Assembly (NCBI RefSeq): GCF_038592985.1
Contig: NZ_CP151951.1
Location: 1,913,001 to 1,977,000, forward strand
Reading direction: 5' to 3'
Length of the DNA stretch: 64,000 nt
Source: Paenibacillus sp. FSL R10-2782
GTDB taxonomy: Bacteria; Bacillota; Bacilli; Paenibacillales; Paenibacillaceae
The stretch's first letter is position 1, and every line of letters begins with the position of its first letter. Both the position numbers and the translations under genes were made by a program. Positions 17,386 through 25,581 of the stretch are shown here, piece by piece. The notes under the pieces were generated by a model, which searched no databases, was not told the origin of the DNA, and saw nothing but the letters and a program-made list of their open reading frames with translations.

Positions 17386-18201
17386 ATGTACGTGCAGCAA
17401 GCGATTGCAATATTGGATTCCGGTGTAGGAGGTTTGACGGTTGTTAAAGAAGTTATGCGGCAGCTTCCACGGGAAAAAATCATTTATTTTGGAGACACTG
17501 CGCGCACCCCGTATGGACCTCGGCCATCGGAAGAAGTTAAGAAATTTACAGAGCAAATGGTTGATTTCCTGATTCAATTTGATCCGAAAGTCATTATTAT
17601 TGCCTGCAACACGGCAACAGCCGCGGCATTGGATTATATTAGCCAAAAGGTATCCATTCCGGTGATCGGAGTGATCCACCCCGGGGCACGTGCTGCAATC
17701 AGCGCAACAGCCACCGGGCATGTCGGGGTGATTGGGACTGTCGGTACGATTCGAAGCGGAGCCTATACGGCTGCGCTGAAGCAACTATCCCCCTATGTAG
17801 ACGTGGTGAGTCATGCTTGCCCTTCGCTTGTTCCTTTGGTGGAACAGGGATTGTTCCGTTCAGAGACAACAACAGAGGTTGTAGAGGAGACATTGAGACC
17901 GATTCAAGCGTACCCGATTGATTGTCTGATTCTTGGTTGTACGCATTATCCTTTTTTGAAGGAAACGATTCAGGAAGTGATGGGCCCCAACGTGAAGCTG
18001 ATTAGCTCCGCAGACGAAACGGCTCGTGAGACGAGTACGATTTTGTATAACAAGGGCAAGTTGGAAGCCGGGGATGAGACACCAGTGCATCAGCTTTTTT
18101 GTTCTGGTGATCCAGAATTGTTCCAGAGTATTGCAGCACAGTGGCTCGGGGAGCAAATTCGTCAAACGCCTGTTGTTTGGCAGGTCACCCATCTGGATTG
18201 A
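17386..18201 (+). CDS. murI: Glutamate racemase
   Basis: 271 residues. It makes D-glutamate for the peptidoglycan stem peptide in the cytoplasm. Family marks are Asp11 in ILDSGVGGLTV, the catalytic Cys74 in ACNTATAAALDY, Cys185 in GCTHYPF, and YFGDTARTPYG. I start at ATG 17386 (MYVQQ) because AAAAAAGGAAG lies just upstream; an upstream TTG at 17365 gives a longer product without a clear site. The downstream LysM-M14 peptidase also acts on the D-glutamyl part of peptidoglycan. A strong terminator separates them. Confidence 0.95.
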   Translation: MYVQQAIAILDSGVGGLTVVKEVMRQLPREKIIYFGDTARTPYGPRPSEEVKKFTEQMVDFLIQFDPKVIIIACNTATAAALDYISQKVSIPVIGVIHPGARAAISATATGHVGVIGTVGTIRSGAYTAALKQLSPYVDVVSHACPSLVPLVEQGLFRSETTTEVVEETLRPIQAYPIDCLILGCTHYPFLKETIQEVMGPNVKLISSADETARETSTILYNKGKLEAGDETPVHQLFCSGDPELFQSIAAQWLGEQIRQTPVVWQVTHLD

Positions 18202-18205
18202 TGAT

Positions 18206-18248
18206 ACAGCCGATTTTTTTGTCATGGGACAAAAGAATCGGCTGTTTT
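18206..18248 (+). terminator. Intrinsic terminator of murI
   Basis: ACAGCCGATT / AATCGGCTGT with inner TTTTGTC / GACAAAA, then T4. Confidence 0.9.
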
Positions 18249-18318
18249 GGTATTCGTTACATCAAGACACGCCGCGTCTGCATAACATGCAGTAAGACAG
18301 ATGGAAGGGGCGTAGAAG

Positions 18319-19575
18319 ATGAGGGAATATATCGTACAAAAAGGAGATACTTTGCACCGGGTCGCCTCGGCTTTTAAATTATCGGCAGATACATTGATGG
18401 CAGACAATCCGTGGGCTGCCGCGCAACCCTATCTGATTTGTGGTCAAGTGCTGTACATTCGTCCGCCAATGGATCGTAAATACGTTATTCAGCCCGATGA
18501 GCATGTCAGACAGATTGCCAAGCAGTTTGGTGTGGAGCTTGATGAACTGCGGCAGGCCAATCCCGAGCTTGCGGAGCATGATTTTGTGGAAGGAAAAACC
18601 ATTATTATACCTGACAACCATCAGGATCAGATTGTACGCTTGCGTGGAGAGTATGGATACGAGGACTTGAGAGAAGATCTTGCGGCCCTGGCTCAAAGGT
18701 ATCCGTTTATTGAAGTGGGTAGCATCGGCACCAGTGTCATGGGAAAAGATATCCCCTATGTACGCATTGGACAGGGACCGTTGAAAATTCACGCCAACGC
18801 CTCCGTACATGCCAATGAATGGCTGACGACGCCATGTTTGCTGCGTTTTGTTGAGCGATATGCGCAAGGGGTCGACAGTATGAATGGAAATGAAGGGGGG
18901 GAGCATCATGATGAACGAGAGGATCCAGGCGAGGCTCCTCTATGGATATATGGAGTTTCTCCACAGACTTGGCTAAACCGTACCTCCTTATGGGTAGTTC
19001 CCATGGTTAATCCGGACGGGGTGGAACTGGTTCAACAAGGTGTCCTTCCGTCTCATCCCCTGTACCATGACTTAAGAAAGTGGAATGAAGGCCGTGCTGA
19101 TTATCGTGGATGGAAGGCTAACATTCGCGGTGTGGACCTTAACGATCAGTTTCCGGCGTATTGGGAGGAAGAGGTACGCAGACGTGGTAAAACAAGCCCG
19201 TCCAGAAGGGATTATGCGGGCCCTGCGCCTTTGTCTGAGCCGGAGGCTAAAGCGCTTGTCGATCTGACGGAGCGGGAACGGTTTGATATGGTGTTGTCCA
19301 TACACAGTCAGGGACAGGAAATCTATTGGAATTACCGGGATTTGGAGCCAAAGGAGAGCCGGGACTGGGCATCACGGCTGGCGGCTGCGACAGGATACCG
19401 GGCGGTAAAGCTGGGGGGCAGTGATGCTGGGTATAAGGACTGGTTTATACAGCGCTTTGGTAAACCTGGTTTTACCGTTGAAGTCGGGCTTGGTGTAAAT
19501 CCGCTGCCTATGCGTGATTACGACGATATTGCGGCAGAGGTGGGCATGTTAATGGCAACGGTACTGTCGTGGTAA
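18319..19575 (+). CDS. LysM-repeat M14 peptidase, gamma-D-glutamyl-diamino acid endopeptidase I-like
   Basis: 418 residues. Two LysM modules (residues ~3-49 and ~53-98) should bind peptidoglycan. An M14 zinc carboxypeptidase domain follows, ~110-415: zinc ligands in HANEW (HxxE) and SIHSQGQ, and the catalytic Glu in FTVEVGLG. This is the architecture of Bacillus endopeptidase I, which cuts the gamma-D-Glu-diaminopimelate bond. No signal peptide is visible, as in the spore/sporangium enzyme. An acidic, His-containing insert (GGEHHDEREDPGE, ~residues 193-213) sits in the catalytic domain and looks like a lineage-specific loop. Start: ATG 18319 after GAAGGGG. Confidence 0.9.
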   Translation: MREYIVQKGDTLHRVASAFKLSADTLMADNPWAAAQPYLICGQVLYIRPPMDRKYVIQPDEHVRQIAKQFGVELDELRQANPELAEHDFVEGKTIIIPDNHQDQIVRLRGEYGYEDLREDLAALAQRYPFIEVGSIGTSVMGKDIPYVRIGQGPLKIHANASVHANEWLTTPCLLRFVERYAQGVDSMNGNEGGEHHDEREDPGEAPLWIYGVSPQTWLNRTSLWVVPMVNPDGVELVQQGVLPSHPLYHDLRKWNEGRADYRGWKANIRGVDLNDQFPAYWEEEVRRRGKTSPSRRDYAGPAPLSEPEAKALVDLTERERFDMVLSIHSQGQEIYWNYRDLEPKESRDWASRLAAATGYRAVKLGGSDAGYKDWFIQRFGKPGFTVEVGLGVNPLPMRDYDDIAAEVGMLMATVLSW

Positions 19576-19712
19576 AAGGGTCGACCTGAAACGCCATGGT
19601 TTATCAGTACGTATTAGGAGGAGCACGCACGTGTTTTTACAAGTGTTCCTCTTACATGTCCCTTTATTGGGGGATATATACTTAGGAGCATTGGAAATGG
19701 AGTGAACAACCT

Positions 19713-19979
19713 ATGAAGTGGAAAAGATTACTGTCTCTCCGTCAATGGTCACATGTGTTTCGTCGCATGCCCCGATTGATTACTTCGTCGAAGATTCCAA
19801 TAAGTGAAAAATTGCTGTTTTCCATCCCTGTATTGCTCTATTGGGTGTTGCCAGATGTCATGCCCTTTATGCCTATTGACGACATTGGGGTGACGCTGCT
19901 GCTGATGAACTGGTTTGTGACCCGCGCTGAACGTAAATATCCCGACGTGCTTGAGAAGCAGCACGTACGTGTCCGGTAG
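19713..19979 (+). CDS. Small DUF1232 (YkvA)-like membrane protein
   Basis: 88 residues. The central ISEKLLFSIPVLLYWVLPDVMPFMPIDDIGVTLLLMNWF matches the DUF1232 pattern (hydrophobic YxxxPxDxxPxxPxDDxGV). The ends are basic, RRMPRLI and ERKYPDVLEKQHVRVR. One or two membrane segments are likely. The function of this family is unknown. A GGAG lies 26 bp before the ATG and a closer GAGTG precedes it, so the start is reasonable but not strong. Confidence 0.7.
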   Translation: MKWKRLLSLRQWSHVFRRMPRLITSSKIPISEKLLFSIPVLLYWVLPDVMPFMPIDDIGVTLLLMNWFVTRAERKYPDVLEKQHVRVR

Positions 19980-20003
19980 GAATAAAAGCTTATGAATTTC
20001 GTG

Positions 20004-20026
20004 ATTGCGATTTTTCGCATTTTTCT
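20004..20026 (+). terminator. Possible short terminator hairpin
   Basis: TGCGA TTTT TCGCA followed by T5. The stem is only five pairs, so the call is weak. Confidence 0.4.
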
Positions 20027-20172
20027 TTACAATAGGAATATTGCCTTTCTAATATATAGAGGCTATTTTGTAGTTTATAGTTGTTGAATTTACCTGTTAA
20101 TTGGTGTGGCACGGATATTCATACTCCAATGGACCACACTTCATTTGATTAATATCAAGGAGATGATAGTTG

Positions 20173-20475
20173 ATGAATTGCAAAATTACTCGCAACGCAG
20201 CTAAAGTATTGAAGCTTGAATTGGATAAAGAAGAAAACCAAGGGAAGAGCCTGCGCGTTGTCATTACTCATTCCCATGGAGACCATGCTCATTACGGGCT
20301 GGATTTGGACACGCCTAAAGAAACGGATACCGTCGTATCAACGGATAAAGGCATTGATGTTATTTTGGAAAACGGCCAGCCGTTGCTGGATGGTGTAAAA
20401 ATTGATTACTTGTACTTCCCCGAAGAAGGCTTTGTCATTACTAACCCTTCCCAAGGTAATCACGGCGATCACTAA
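20173..20475 (+). CDS. HesB/IscA-like family protein
   Basis: 100 residues of the HesB-like fold (iron-sulfur biosynthesis domain), with MNCKITRNAAKVLKLEL at the start and FPEEGFVITNPSQGNHGDH at the end. The canonical A-type carrier cysteines (CXC near the C-terminus) are absent and replaced by a His/Asp tail, NHGDH. It is therefore more like the non-canonical Bacillus HesB-like proteins than an IscA scaffold. Start: ATG 20173, ten bases after AAGGAG; a TTG at 20170 is possible. A YuzB-type gene follows 23 bp later, so the two probably form an operon. Confidence 0.7.
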   Translation: MNCKITRNAAKVLKLELDKEENQGKSLRVVITHSHGDHAHYGLDLDTPKETDTVVSTDKGIDVILENGQPLLDGVKIDYLYFPEEGFVITNPSQGNHGDH

Positions 20476-20498
20476 GCCGGAGCACGGAGGGATGACAG

Positions 20499-20720
20499 AT
20501 GGCCAATGATATTCGCGTATGTGATGAATGCAATCATATTCGCTTGAAAACGATCTTGCCCAAGCTGCAAAAGATGGCACCGGATGCGGAGATCAAAATC
20601 GGTTGCAAATCGTATTGCGGTCCTTGTGGAAAGCGGGCGTTTGTATATGTGAACGGACGTTATATAAGTGCAGCTACAGAGGATGAAGTATTGGAGAAGG
20701 CTGCGCGTTTTATAAAATAA
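20499..20720 (+). CDS. YuzB family protein (DUF1450)
   Basis: 73 residues. It has the DUF1450 pattern: VCDECNHIRL near the start, CKSYCGPCGKRAFVYVNGRYI in the middle and an amphipathic end, EVLEKAARFIK. The clustered cysteines (Cys8, Cys11 and the CxxxCGPC group) suggest metal or redox use, but the function is not known. The ATG follows CGGAGG. It lies 23 bp after the HesB-like gene, so the pair probably shares a transcript. Confidence 0.85.
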   Translation: MANDIRVCDECNHIRLKTILPKLQKMAPDAEIKIGCKSYCGPCGKRAFVYVNGRYISAATEDEVLEKAARFIK

Positions 20721-20813
20721 TTCCAGTGCGCAGCATTCACAGCTTTGTATAGTTCCCCTTCTTCTGATCCATGCTAATGGATGCAGACCACTGCCCAGAA
20801 GGAGGAGTGACTC

Positions 20814-21083
20814 ATGGCCCAATATGATTCCAATCTCGACAATCACAGTGTCGAGGCCCAAACGCAAAACTCGGTGGACAAGCTTCACCATGCCGTATCA
20901 CAGGCATTGTCACATCCGGCTGAGCAACTGATTGAGCAGGCGGAGCAGTCCCGTACTCATGCGGAGCATGCCATAGAGCAGGCGAAGGACAGCCTTGGCG
21001 ACGATGCGGTAGAGGTTGCCGAGGAAATGCTTGGTGAAGAGACACAACGGCTGGAGCAAGCCAAAAAAGCGTTGCGCCCATAA
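20814..21083 (+). CDS. Small acidic helical protein, unknown function
   Basis: 89 residues, rich in Glu, Ala, Gln and His, with heptad-like runs from ~residue 22 to the end (HHAVSQALSHPAEQLIEQAEQSRTHAEHAIEQAKDSL). It is probably a coiled coil. No motif identifies it. The start is well supported by AAGGAGGAGTGACTC upstream. It ends at a terminator shared with the convergent LTA-synthase-like gene. Confidence 0.7.
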   Translation: MAQYDSNLDNHSVEAQTQNSVDKLHHAVSQALSHPAEQLIEQAEQSRTHAEHAIEQAKDSLGDDAVEVAEEMLGEETQRLEQAKKALRP

Positions 21084-21129
21084 GCATTCGTAAATGTAAA
21101 TGAGCGCGGTTTACTAGCTCAAGAATACA

Positions 21130-21171
21130 AAAAGCCCGATCATCAGCATATTGCTGCTTGATCGGGCTTTT
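21130..21171. terminator. Bidirectional terminator
   Basis: AAAAGCCCGATCA / TGATCGGGCTTTT perfect stem with inner CAGCA / TGCTG. The A and T tracts serve both strands. Confidence 0.9.
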
Positions 21172-21236
21172 CTTGTTGGTATTAACTTTCCGGGAATCTG
21201 GGAAGAGTGCTGTGTAAACAACCTTCCTCAGAAAAT

Positions 21237-23246
21237 TTAGTTGGATGTCGAAGGAGTCGCAGTGACTTCTTTGATTTCCGGTTCCCATTGGCGAATGAGA
21301 TCATACGTGATCACCTGATCGGAAATGTTCAACCGATTGAGAGCTTCAGTATACCCCGGTCCGCAGGCGTTCACATCCGTAGGCTGGCCTGAGGTGAGGT
21401 TGTAACAGGTTCCTTTGGAGAATGTACCGTCCTCGGAAGGAATATAGTATAAACGACCATCAGTGAAAGCACCACTGCGCAGCACGACCATACGAGGCTT
21501 CCCGCTGAACAGATCATTTCCCATAAAGTGATACGGCTTCGTTGAAATGCCAAGCAGATGCATCACTGACGGTGTCAGATCAAGCTGTCCTGCCGGTTCG
21601 GTGTAAGTTCCCGCGTGGCTTCCATCGGGAAGATGCACAAGCAGCGGCACCTGGTTCATGATTTTCTGCATATCAAGATCTGTGAGTGGTTTACCCAAAA
21701 ATTTCTCATACAGTGCCTTATCTTTAATAGAATTGTCATGATCCCCGTAGAACATGAGGATTGTATTATCCCACAATCCGTCTTTCTTCATTTGATCGAC
21801 CAGCTCGCCCAGTGCTTCGTCCACATAATGGACGGATTTCAGATAGTCTCCGAACATGGTCCCTTCAAACTCACCAACGTCCAAATCCACGGCGTCTGGT
21901 GGCAGATTGTACGGGTGGTGGCTCGAAATTCCGACCATATAGGCGTAGAACGGCTGTTTGACCTCAGTGGTGAGATCATTGAGCGTTTGACGAAAGAAGG
22001 ATTTGTCTCCCAGTGACCAGCCCAATGGCTCATCTATTTCAAAATCCTTTTTACTGTAGAACTTGTCATAGTTCATTGCCTTATACATTGTATAGCGATT
22101 CCAGAAGCTGCTGTCGTATACGTGAAATGCATTAGGGCTGTAGCCAGTATCTTTTAGAATAGAAGGCAACGTATCGAATTTATGGTCCGCATAACGGATG
22201 AAAACCGAGCCTGTAGGGAGCGGATGCAGAGAAGCATGTGTAGAGAAATCCGCATCCGAGGTACGACCCTGTGCAGTCTGGTGATAATAATTGTTAAAAT
22301 ACATGCTTTCCTTCGTCAGCTTGTCAAAGTTAGGCGTAATAGCCTGACCGTTGATTTTTTTGCCGATGAAAAAGTTCATATACGCTTCAGCTTGAATGAC
22401 CATCACATTTTTGCCTTTATACTTGCCGGACAGGTCATTTTTCACCTGAAGCAGCTTTTGATGCTGATTAAACCATTCCTTATCCTTATCGGACTCTGCC
22501 TGAGCCAGCGTAGGCTGGGATCCCAGATGGTCCTGACTATAGCGGTAAATGTCGTACCCGTGAAATCCGATCAGCCCGGTTACATTGTACAGGGCCATCG
22601 ACCACCAGTTACCGACGAAAATGCCGGTTGCCCACGTGGACGTATAATATTTAATCGGTCCAAAGGTAAAAATGTAGCCGATCAGGAAGGCCAGCGCGCC
22701 TTTGGAGAAGCGAAGCAGAAAGCTTTTAGTGAATGAGCGGCGGGACGTTTTAGAGTAAGGATCATTCGTTACATACCGACGCCGTAAGGAAGCTACGAAC
22801 AGCACATACGGAATGAACAGAATCCAGTCTGCAAAAAAGAAAAGATCCCACCAATACATCAGAGATACGATACTTCCACCCAAGGAATCAACTTGTCCAG
22901 CTTGAAGCAAGACGGGGATCGTAATGAAATCCTGAAAGTACCGATAATAAACCATGTCAGAATAAATGAGAGCGGTAAGCAAAATATCGAGCACTACAAG
23001 AGCGACCAAGCGTCCGCGCCTTGACAGCCATAAGGTCCAAAAACTCACAAGCAAGAGCGAACCGATAGCGATGACATAATCAAGTATATTCATGTCAATA
23101 TTTTGGGCATGCAGGTTATGGTGGATCAGAACGAGCTTGCCAATCATAAGTACAAAAAACAGACCAAACCCAAAATATCGGGACAGCAGCATTCTGCTGA
23201 ACATGTTTCCAGTGCGATTTGCACCGGCCGTGCGAATAACCAACAC
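21237..23246 (-). CDS. LTA-synthase-like phosphoglycerol transferase (LtaS/YqgS family)
   Basis: 669 residues. About five membrane helices (residues ~22-230) precede an extracellular sulfatase-fold domain (~275-640). The metal and catalytic residues of LtaS are recognisable: Glu287 in VIQAEAYM, catalytic Thr329 in AQGRTSDADF, and Asp502-His503 in YGDHD. LtaS polymerises glycerolphosphate from phosphatidylglycerol into lipoteichoic acid. Paralogues act as primases or in sporulation, so the exact role is open. The start is GTG 23246 behind AAGGGGG. Directly upstream is a four-repeat PhoP box, implying control by phosphate starvation. It is monocistronic. Confidence 0.9.
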   Translation of the reverse strand: MLVIRTAGANRTGNMFSRMLLSRYFGFGLFFVLMIGKLVLIHHNLHAQNIDMNILDYVIAIGSLLLVSFWTLWLSRRGRLVALVVLDILLTALIYSDMVYYRYFQDFITIPVLLQAGQVDSLGGSIVSLMYWWDLFFFADWILFIPYVLFVASLRRRYVTNDPYSKTSRRSFTKSFLLRFSKGALAFLIGYIFTFGPIKYYTSTWATGIFVGNWWSMALYNVTGLIGFHGYDIYRYSQDHLGSQPTLAQAESDKDKEWFNQHQKLLQVKNDLSGKYKGKNVMVIQAEAYMNFFIGKKINGQAITPNFDKLTKESMYFNNYYHQTAQGRTSDADFSTHASLHPLPTGSVFIRYADHKFDTLPSILKDTGYSPNAFHVYDSSFWNRYTMYKAMNYDKFYSKKDFEIDEPLGWSLGDKSFFRQTLNDLTTEVKQPFYAYMVGISSHHPYNLPPDAVDLDVGEFEGTMFGDYLKSVHYVDEALGELVDQMKKDGLWDNTILMFYGDHDNSIKDKALYEKFLGKPLTDLDMQKIMNQVPLLVHLPDGSHAGTYTEPAGQLDLTPSVMHLLGISTKPYHFMGNDLFSGKPRMVVLRSGAFTDGRLYYIPSEDGTFSKGTCYNLTSGQPTDVNACGPGYTEALNRLNISDQVITYDLIRQWEPEIKEVTATPSTSN

Positions 23247-23277
23247 TTTACCCCCTTCGGCATAAATATTCGGCTAG

Positions 23278-23316
23278 TTTAAACTACATATTAACTACAT
23301 ATTAACGTAATGTTAA
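23278..23316 (-). promoter_or_regulatory. PhoP (Pho regulon) box upstream of the LTA-synthase-like gene
   Basis: Reading the minus strand, the hexamers TTAACA, TTAATA, TTAATA and TTTAAA begin exactly every 11 bp, with five-base spacers. This is the direct-repeat layout of Bacillus PhoP-binding sites (TT(A/C/T)A(A/C/T)A repeats, four for a core site). A -10-like AT stretch (TATTTA) follows about nine bases downstream, as in PhoP-activated promoters. Confidence 0.75.
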
Positions 23317-23443
23317 AACCGAAATCGCCTTTAATTATTATAGCGCTCATCCCGCGCATTTCAATGATTAAGTAAAGAAAATACAGCATTTTCCTCCAGT
23401 ACAACAGGGGAAAGCTACATTTTTATCCTATGAACAGCACAAA

Positions 23444-23484
23444 TCAGGCCAGAAGGCGAACGGATGGTTCGCTTCCTGGCCTGA
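23444..23484 (-). terminator. Strong hairpin after the methyltransferase gene
   Basis: TCAGGCCAG / CTGGCCTGA with inner GCGAAC / GTTCGC. There is no T run on either strand, so it may be a termination or mRNA-end structure. Confidence 0.6.
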
Positions 23485-23495
23485 GCATCATCTAT

Positions 23496-24656
23496 TTAAG
23501 ACTGCGACGGCGGAGTATCTTTGCGGCGCGGAGGCAGAGGGCCCAGATACTGATAGTATTGGCACTCGATCCGTCCGTTAAACAGCTTGCGTCTCTTATC
23601 GGCTTTGCGTCCCCAATAGTGCTCGAATTGCTTGGTGGAGCTGATCGCAAAGAAGGACCATGTCTTCATTTCCGCTGCCGTGCGTGCGATTGACCGGATC
23701 AACTTCTCCACCTCGGCTTGCTCACTCAATCTTTCACCATAAGGTGGATTGGTAATCATCACACCATATTGGCCTTCAAGTCTGACTTTCGTTACAGGCA
23801 TCACCTTTAATGAGATATCTTTAGCGAAGCCAGCTGCCTTTACAGCAGCCTCTGCGACTTCGATGGCACCCGGGTCAATATCGCTGCCTGCAATCTCGAA
23901 AGGAATGTCATCGCGGGTCAAATCCATCGCTTCGTCGCGAGCTTGATCCCATAGCTTGCGACCAATGACAGGCCAGTCTTCCGAGTTAAAGGTACGTCTC
24001 AATCCCGGGGCAATATTCCATGCCTGCATTGCTGCTTCTACCAGTAGAGTACCGGAACCGCAGCACGGGTCATAGAATGGTCGATCCGGGGTCCAGCGGC
24101 TAAGCTGAATAAGAGCCGAAGCCATAGTCTCTTTGAGAGGGGCCTCTGTCACGAGCTTGCGGTAGCCGCGCTTGTGCAGCCCCGGACCTGTCGTATCGAG
24201 CGTTAGCAATGCACGATCGTTTAAGAGAATGACCTCTATTACGTAACGAGGGCCATCCTCCTCAAACCAATCCGTGTGGTAAGTTTCCTTGAGCTTTTCT
24301 ACAATTGCCTTCTTGACGATTCCCTGACTGGCTGGTACGCTACTAAGCTGTGATTTGTGCGAGCGTCCCTCTACAGGAAATTCACCATCCACAGGAATCC
24401 AATCCTGCCAAGGCAATGCTTTGGTGCCCTCGAACAGCTCGTCGAAGGTTGTGGCTGCAAATTCACCCATTTTAATAAGAACGCGGTCTGATGTGCGCAG
24501 CCACAGGTTACACCGGCATATATCCATATAATCCCCTGTAAAAACGACACGGCCATTCTCGACGGTCAGGTCCTCGTATCCGAGTTCTCTAAGCTCCCGA
24601 GCCACGATGGCTTCAAGTCCCATCGGCGCAGTTGCAATTAGTTGCAGTTGAGTCAT
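23496..24656 (-). CDS. THUMP-domain 23S rRNA guanine N2-methyltransferase (RlmL/YpsC type)
   Basis: 386 residues. The N-terminal THUMP region (~1-155, LIATAPMGLEAIVARELRELG) binds RNA. The Rossmann methyltransferase domain (~165-375) has the SAM loop FYDPCCGSGTLLVEAA, SDIDPGAIEVA and the catalytic NPPYGERL. The family methylates guanine N2 in 23S rRNA (position 2445 in the E. coli RlmL case). The target here is inferred from the family. ATG 24656 follows GGAGTG. It is divergent from the O-methyltransferase gene and ends in a strong hairpin. Confidence 0.92.
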   Translation of the reverse strand: MTQLQLIATAPMGLEAIVARELRELGYEDLTVENGRVVFTGDYMDICRCNLWLRTSDRVLIKMGEFAATTFDELFEGTKALPWQDWIPVDGEFPVEGRSHKSQLSSVPASQGIVKKAIVEKLKETYHTDWFEEDGPRYVIEVILLNDRALLTLDTTGPGLHKRGYRKLVTEAPLKETMASALIQLSRWTPDRPFYDPCCGSGTLLVEAAMQAWNIAPGLRRTFNSEDWPVIGRKLWDQARDEAMDLTRDDIPFEIAGSDIDPGAIEVAEAAVKAAGFAKDISLKVMPVTKVRLEGQYGVMITNPPYGERLSEQAEVEKLIRSIARTAAEMKTWSFFAISSTKQFEHYWGRKADKRRKLFNGRIECQYYQYLGPLPPRRKDTPPSQS

Positions 24657-24813
24657 TAAACGTATTCACTCCGTCCCCATAATCATATAAGCTTGGTTCA
24701 ATCCCTATAGTATAGGTCATTGTACACCAAGAGACAAATCATTAAGCCAAATAATTTACGAAGGACACCGCGTCCAACCTGCGTTATGATAAAGCGAGAA
24801 GGAGAGATGAAAC

Positions 24814-25458
24814 GTGGAAATTACACCCAATATGACACCTGAACAATATGTAGACCAACTGGTACAGGAAGATGAAGCGCTACGCGGCATCAGGGAGGCC
24901 ATAGTTGCAGAGGGAATGCCTGAGGTATCGGTGGCTCATCCTTACGGGAAGCTGCTGACCTTTCTGATTGAGGTATCCGGCGCGCAGCAGGTACTGGAGA
25001 TTGGCGTATTAGGCGGATACAGTGGATTATGTCTGGCCCGTGGGCTGGGAGAAAAGGGGCGCATTGTGTCACTGGAGCTGAAGGAAGCGTATGCGGCGCT
25101 GGCACATCGACATATGGAGGAAAACGGCTACGGTGACCGTGTCGAATATCGTATCGGACCCGCAGCGGACAGCCTGAAGAAGCTTCAGGAAGAGGGGAGA
25201 ACATTCGATTTTTTCTTCATCGATGCGGATAAGGAAAATTACCCGGTGTATCTGGAATATGCGATTGCTCTGGCAAATCCAGGTGCCATTATTGCGGGAG
25301 ATAACTGTTTCCTTCGTGGACGGACGCTGAATACGAACAAGAACGGTCCCGCCGTACAGGCCGTGAGACGCTTTAACGAAACGATAGCTACGGATCCACG
25401 GCTGGTCAGTACGCTTTTGCCAGCCTATGACGGATTGGCGTTGGCCCGAGTAAAATAG
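24814..25458 (+). CDS. SAM-dependent O-methyltransferase (Methyltransf_3 family)
   Basis: 214 residues. Family marks are the SAM loop VLEIGVLGGYSGLCLARGL (~residues 62-80), GRIVSLELKEAYAALAHRHMEENG, the metal and catalytic Asp in FFIDADKENYPVYLEYA, and AIIAGDNCFLRGR. Caffeoyl-CoA O-methyltransferase-like enzymes of this type need a divalent metal and methylate catechol-like hydroxyls. The physiological substrate of the bacterial members is mostly unknown. Start: GTG 24814 seven bases after AAGGAGAG. It stands alone, convergent with the MFS exporter gene. Confidence 0.85.
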   Translation: MEITPNMTPEQYVDQLVQEDEALRGIREAIVAEGMPEVSVAHPYGKLLTFLIEVSGAQQVLEIGVLGGYSGLCLARGLGEKGRIVSLELKEAYAALAHRHMEENGYGDRVEYRIGPAADSLKKLQEEGRTFDFFFIDADKENYPVYLEYAIALANPGAIIAGDNCFLRGRTLNTNKNGPAVQAVRRFNETIATDPRLVSTLLPAYDGLALARVK

Positions 25459-25497
25459 GCTGTAATGCCACTGATATAGTTTAAAAAAAGTAGCGAT

Positions 25498-25544
25498 ACA
25501 AAAAAGAACCTCCTTGTCCACAAAATTGTGGATCGGAGGTTCTT
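25498..25544 (-). terminator. Terminator between the O-methyltransferase and MFS genes
   Basis: AAGAACCTCC / GGAGGTTCTT with inner TCCACAA / TTGTGGA. On the minus strand T6 follows, so it chiefly ends the MFS gene. Confidence 0.85.
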
Positions 25545-25581
25545 GTCTGATCTGGAAGGCTGACCTTACCAGAGGACTAGC

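Noticed and set aside
21615..22736. Plus-strand frames opposite the LTA-synthase-like gene
   Set aside because: They mirror codon bias of the real minus-strand gene and have no family match.
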